In this document: positions 60,972 through 64,000 of the stretch, in pieces
Position numbering within the stretch: the first letter of the stretch is position 1
How the letters are laid out: every line of letters begins with the position of its first letter
Notes under the pieces: model-generated
What the model saw: the letters and a program-made list of their open reading frames with translations, nothing else
Database searches by the model: none
What the model was told of the DNA's origin: nothing
NCBI RefSeq assembly: GCF_021134715.1
Contig: NC_060026.1
Coordinates: 14,933,001-14,997,000 of the forward strand
Source: Daphnia pulex
Lineage: Eukaryota; Arthropoda; Branchiopoda; Diplostraca; Daphniidae
Length of the DNA: 64,000 nt
Reading direction: 5' to 3'
Translations under genes and position numbers: made by a program

Positions 60972-62310
60972 ATAGCCCGAACACTCGACAATCTGCAGGA
61001 ACATAATGAACCAATGCGTTTTCTCCGATCCCTAAATGCCTCATTGGTTGTAAGTTTGTTACTATAAATCTTGTAATATATGGAATGGAAATATAAAGCG
61101 ACAAAGTAGCGCAAGTTCACTGACGAAACAGAAATACGTAGCTGAATAGTAGATAATCGAAGAATTGCCTAAATAAAACAAGAAAATTGACAATAACTTG
61201 ATTGAATTTTAGATAAATAAGATCGAGTCCCATACTTATTGGGGGATGAGGACACTGCATTGATGCGCATCTACATTAACTTTCGATTGTCGTGAAGCAG
61301 AGCCGTGACGTTGTCCTCAGCTAGAAAGTTGTTGCGTGCTTCTCCGTGAAGCGTAAATGTTTAGTAATGCCCTACTGAATCAGGAAAAGTAATTTGTAAA
61401 TTTACTATGTAAAATTGAAATCAAAAAGTCAATACCTGTTTTACGATCATCCTGAATAGTAAATCTGAGAAAGCGATGGAGATTGTATGCTTTGGCTCCA
61501 GAACGCCATTGCTTGATGTTCTTTTTCAATATAAGCGCATCCGTTGGGTTCAGTCAGATACTTTATGCTGGTTTAATGTAAATAAAACAGTGTGACGTCA
61601 CCGCAATGGGCAACCAAATTAACGATCCGGAAATCATCGCCAAAATGAGCAACATTTGGAACCAAATATCTGCGGAAACGATTTCAATTACGGACGGCTG
61701 GATCCGCCCATGATAAACAAAATATTCCAACCAAAAAGTGACCGAAACGTTGCAACACTTTTCTACACTCCAACAAACTTGTGGGGGGCTGCTGAACTGT
61801 TAAGGGAAAGTGGATGAGGGACTTGACGATGCAACACCTGAGCGGTTTGTTCTTCAACCTCCACCAATCATATTAAACCACTCAACAAGTCAGCTAACGC
61901 ATTGAGTGGTTGAAGAACAATTGTTAGTAGAAACTGCAAGAGCTACGGATGGACGCTGGATGTCCATCTGAACGGAACCATGAATTCGGTGAGGGTGAAC
62001 AAATGTTTTGTGGCCAACTCCCAGCTCCTTCAAACAGAACAAGGAAAGTTTACCTAGCATTAAGGAATAGAATTTTTCTTTATTTTTGAGCTCAACGAAT
62101 CTGCCAGATACAGAGACCGAACATTCGCTTCCACCCCTTAAACAAGAAAGAAAACATAAAATTTACCATCTTTTGTTTAAAAAAAGGACAACCAAGATAG
62201 ACCTGTATATAATTAAATCATTTAAGGCTTTCTGCTTAATTTCAATTAATTTTGATGAAGTGTAAAAAAAAAAAGATCCAGGAATGTTCGTTGTTCGGAA
62301 TGTCGTCGTT
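60972..62310. other. Gap, no gene seen
   Basis: A short ATG frame at 61605 gives about 35 codons of unknown content. A 10-bp inverted pair (AACCACTCAA / TTGAGTGGTT) lies inside a TTGTTCTTCAACC / GGTTGAAGAACAA pair at about 61837-61921. The right end is G6PD 3' flank. Confidence 0.4.
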
Positions 62311-64000
62311 TTAGATGGACGAAGGTTTCACCCACTTGTACGAGCCAGAGTATTTGAAATTGCTGCGTGCCAGCAAGTCGTCAGCCTCTCTCGGGCCTCT
62401 CGATCCATACCTTTTTCCATTTAAAATTTTTAAAAAATAATTACGTCAGTAAAAAGAAGACTCAAAACAAAGTGAAAGTTTTAACGAACTTGTAAGGTAG
62501 TGGTTTGACTTTCTCCCCTTCAATTTGGTGCAAGAGGGGCGTGAAGATGCGCCAGGCTTCGGCCAACTCATCCGATCGAACGAAATGCATTTGAGATCCA
62601 CAAAAGACGTCGAGAATCAACCGTTCGTAAGCGTCCGGCATTTTGACGTGCTATGCAATTCAGACAATATAACAATTAATCAATGAATAAAATCCTGTTC
62701 ATTATTCAATGAGAATTTACCTTGTAACGAGCGCCGTACGTCAAGTCCAGCTCGGTCTCTTCCATGTCGAAACTCATGCCAGGTGTTTTGGTAACCATTT
62801 TGACGTAAATGGCCTCTCCCGGCTGAACGCGAATGACCAATTCGTTGCGCTTGGCCTGCCCTTGAAAGATGTCACCGGGTACGTCGCGGTACTGGATCCG
62901 AACCTCGGCTTTCCGTTCGTTCAGCGCCTTTCCGCAGCGAAGAATAAACGGGACACCGTCCCATCGCTCGTTATTAATTCGCAAAGCGGCCGAGGCGTAA
63001 GTCGGAGTGGTGGAGTCTTTCGGAACAGTCGGATCGTCCAGATAACTTTCCTTGGCTTCTCCCTGGCCTTCGGGATCGCCAATGTATTGGCCGAGAACGA
63101 CATCGTCCATCGTCAGGGCCGGAATGCATTTGAGCACTTTGACTTTCTCGTCGCGAATGTCGTTGGGATGAGTCGAGGCCGGTTTCTCCATGGCCGTCAG
63201 GCAGAGCATTTGCAACAGATGGTTCTGCATGACATCACGAATGATGCCAAACTCGTCAAAGTAGCCGCCACGGCCTTCAGTGCCGAAAGGTTCCTTGAAA
63301 GTGATGAGAACGCTGGCGATGCTCTCACGATTCCACGTCGGACCGAACAGTCGATTGCCGAACCGGAGAATCATCAAATTCTGGACCATCTCCTTGCCGA
63401 GATAATGATCGATTCGATAGATTTGATCTTCACGGAACAAAGCCGCCAAATGAGCCGATAAATGAGCCGACGATTCCAAATCACGACCGAACGGCTTTTC
63501 TACAATCACTCGAGTCCAGCCCCTGGAAAAAACAAAAAAATGAATTAAATTTACATGAACTTTGAATTAATTTATGAAAGATTTATACTTGGATGCCATG
63601 CAGGAACTGCGGATGTTGGCAGTGACGGATTCGAAAACGAACGGTGGGACGGCCAAGTAAAAGAGTCGATTGGCGGCTGGACCACGTTCGTGCTGAATCA
63701 TCTCCTGATCGAGCATTTCGAAATCTCTTCGGGAGTCATAGCCGCCCGCAAAGTAGCGATTGGCCTCCCAAAAAGCCTCGTAGCGCTCCTGTTCCTCCTC
63801 CTTGACTTTCATGTACTGGTGGCTCTTGGCTCTCACCTCCTCCACCTTCATGTGAGAACGGGCGTAGCCATAGAAGATTGTGTTCTTGGGTAATAAATTA
63901 TCGCGGTACAGCCACCAGATGGTCGGGTAGATTTTCTTTCTCGCCAAATCGCCCTGTTTGCATCGAATAACGATAATCAACATGTCAATTAAAAAACAAT
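62311..64000 (-). CDS. G6pd: Glucose-6-phosphate 1-dehydrogenase, 5' exon(s) outside window
   Basis: First enzyme of the oxidative pentose phosphate pathway: glucose 6-phosphate and NADP to 6-phosphogluconolactone and NADPH, in the cytosol. Exons in the window (minus): 63953-63589, 63522-62721, 62650-62490, 62410-62311, 475 aa. The first visible exon opens at [15 protein letters not shown], so the start and the first half of the GASGDLA coenzyme motif lie beyond 64000. Visible motifs: EKPFGRD, the substrate-binding and catalytic [44 protein letters not shown], and a C-terminus with [16 protein letters not shown] and YGSRGP. All phases agree. Long frames on the other strand are shadows. Confidence 0.96.

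Noticed and set aside
62709-63461. 250-codon plus-strand frame opposite G6PD
   Set aside because: Antisense shadow of a strongly conserved exon.

Overview
The window reads as nuclear DNA of an arthropod, most likely a cladoceran crustacean close to Daphnia. The evidence is very short introns (most 60-70 bp) with GT-AG borders, moderately AT-rich intergenic DNA, and the gene families present: tandem chemosensory ionotropic receptors without an amino-terminal domain, RR-type cuticle proteins, CUB and C1q secreted proteins, and arthropod-style metabolic enzymes. The species call is an inference; nothing was searched. Exon coordinates were derived by hand from splice sites and reading phase.

Layout. 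1-2.2 kb: the 5' part of a BEL/Pao-like LTR retrotransposon on the minus strand. 3.2-10.3 kb: two tandem glucose-6-phosphatase genes (minus), each with upstream paired E-boxes. 11.7-12.8 kb: a three-finger Gfi/Senseless-like zinc-finger gene (plus). 13.5-15.5 kb: the nucleolar GTPase NOG1/GTPBP4 (minus). 16.1-17.3 kb: a secreted coiled-coil/C1q protein (plus). 17.7-19.8 kb: a CUB-type secreted protein (minus). 20.65-21.64 kb: a large fold-back element. 21.7-23.2 kb: 3-hydroxyisobutyrate dehydrogenase (minus). 23.5-24.6 kb: Mlx, the bHLHZip partner of Mondo/ChREBP (plus). 25.7-27.7 kb: pyruvate dehydrogenase kinase (plus). 28.9-29.4 kb: a small Gly/Tyr-rich secreted protein (plus). 30.8-33.8 kb: a chimeric gene reading as matrix metalloproteinase, coiled coil and C1q (minus). 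35.8-36.7 kb: an acetyl-CoA synthetase pseudogene. 37.4-39.7, 45.9-47.9 and 53.0-55.0 kb: three paralogous ionotropic receptors (plus). 41.4-41.9 and 60.5-61.0 kb: two cuticle protein genes with the same predicted protein. 43.5-44.6 kb: another C1q gene (minus). 48.5-52.3 kb: a divergent strawberry-notch helicase paralogue (plus). 55-60 kb: gene-poor, repeat-rich DNA with a TTAA-flanked MITE. 62.3 kb to the right edge: glucose-6-phosphate dehydrogenase, 5' exon(s) outside (minus).

How the genes relate. Several genes concern glucose and fuel choice: two G6Pase genes, Mlx, PDK, HIBADH and G6PD, plus a dead acetyl-CoA synthetase. Both G6Pase copies carry a 17-bp CACGTG-N5-CACCTG element upstream. 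This has the form of the carbohydrate response element bound by Mondo/ChREBP with Mlx, and Mlx itself is encoded 14 kb away. The second theme is family expansion by duplication (G6Pase, C1q, ionotropic receptors, cuticle genes), with signs of gene conversion and decay. The most unusual item is the in-frame join of a complete MMP catalytic domain to a C1q-family tail in place of the usual hemopexin region.
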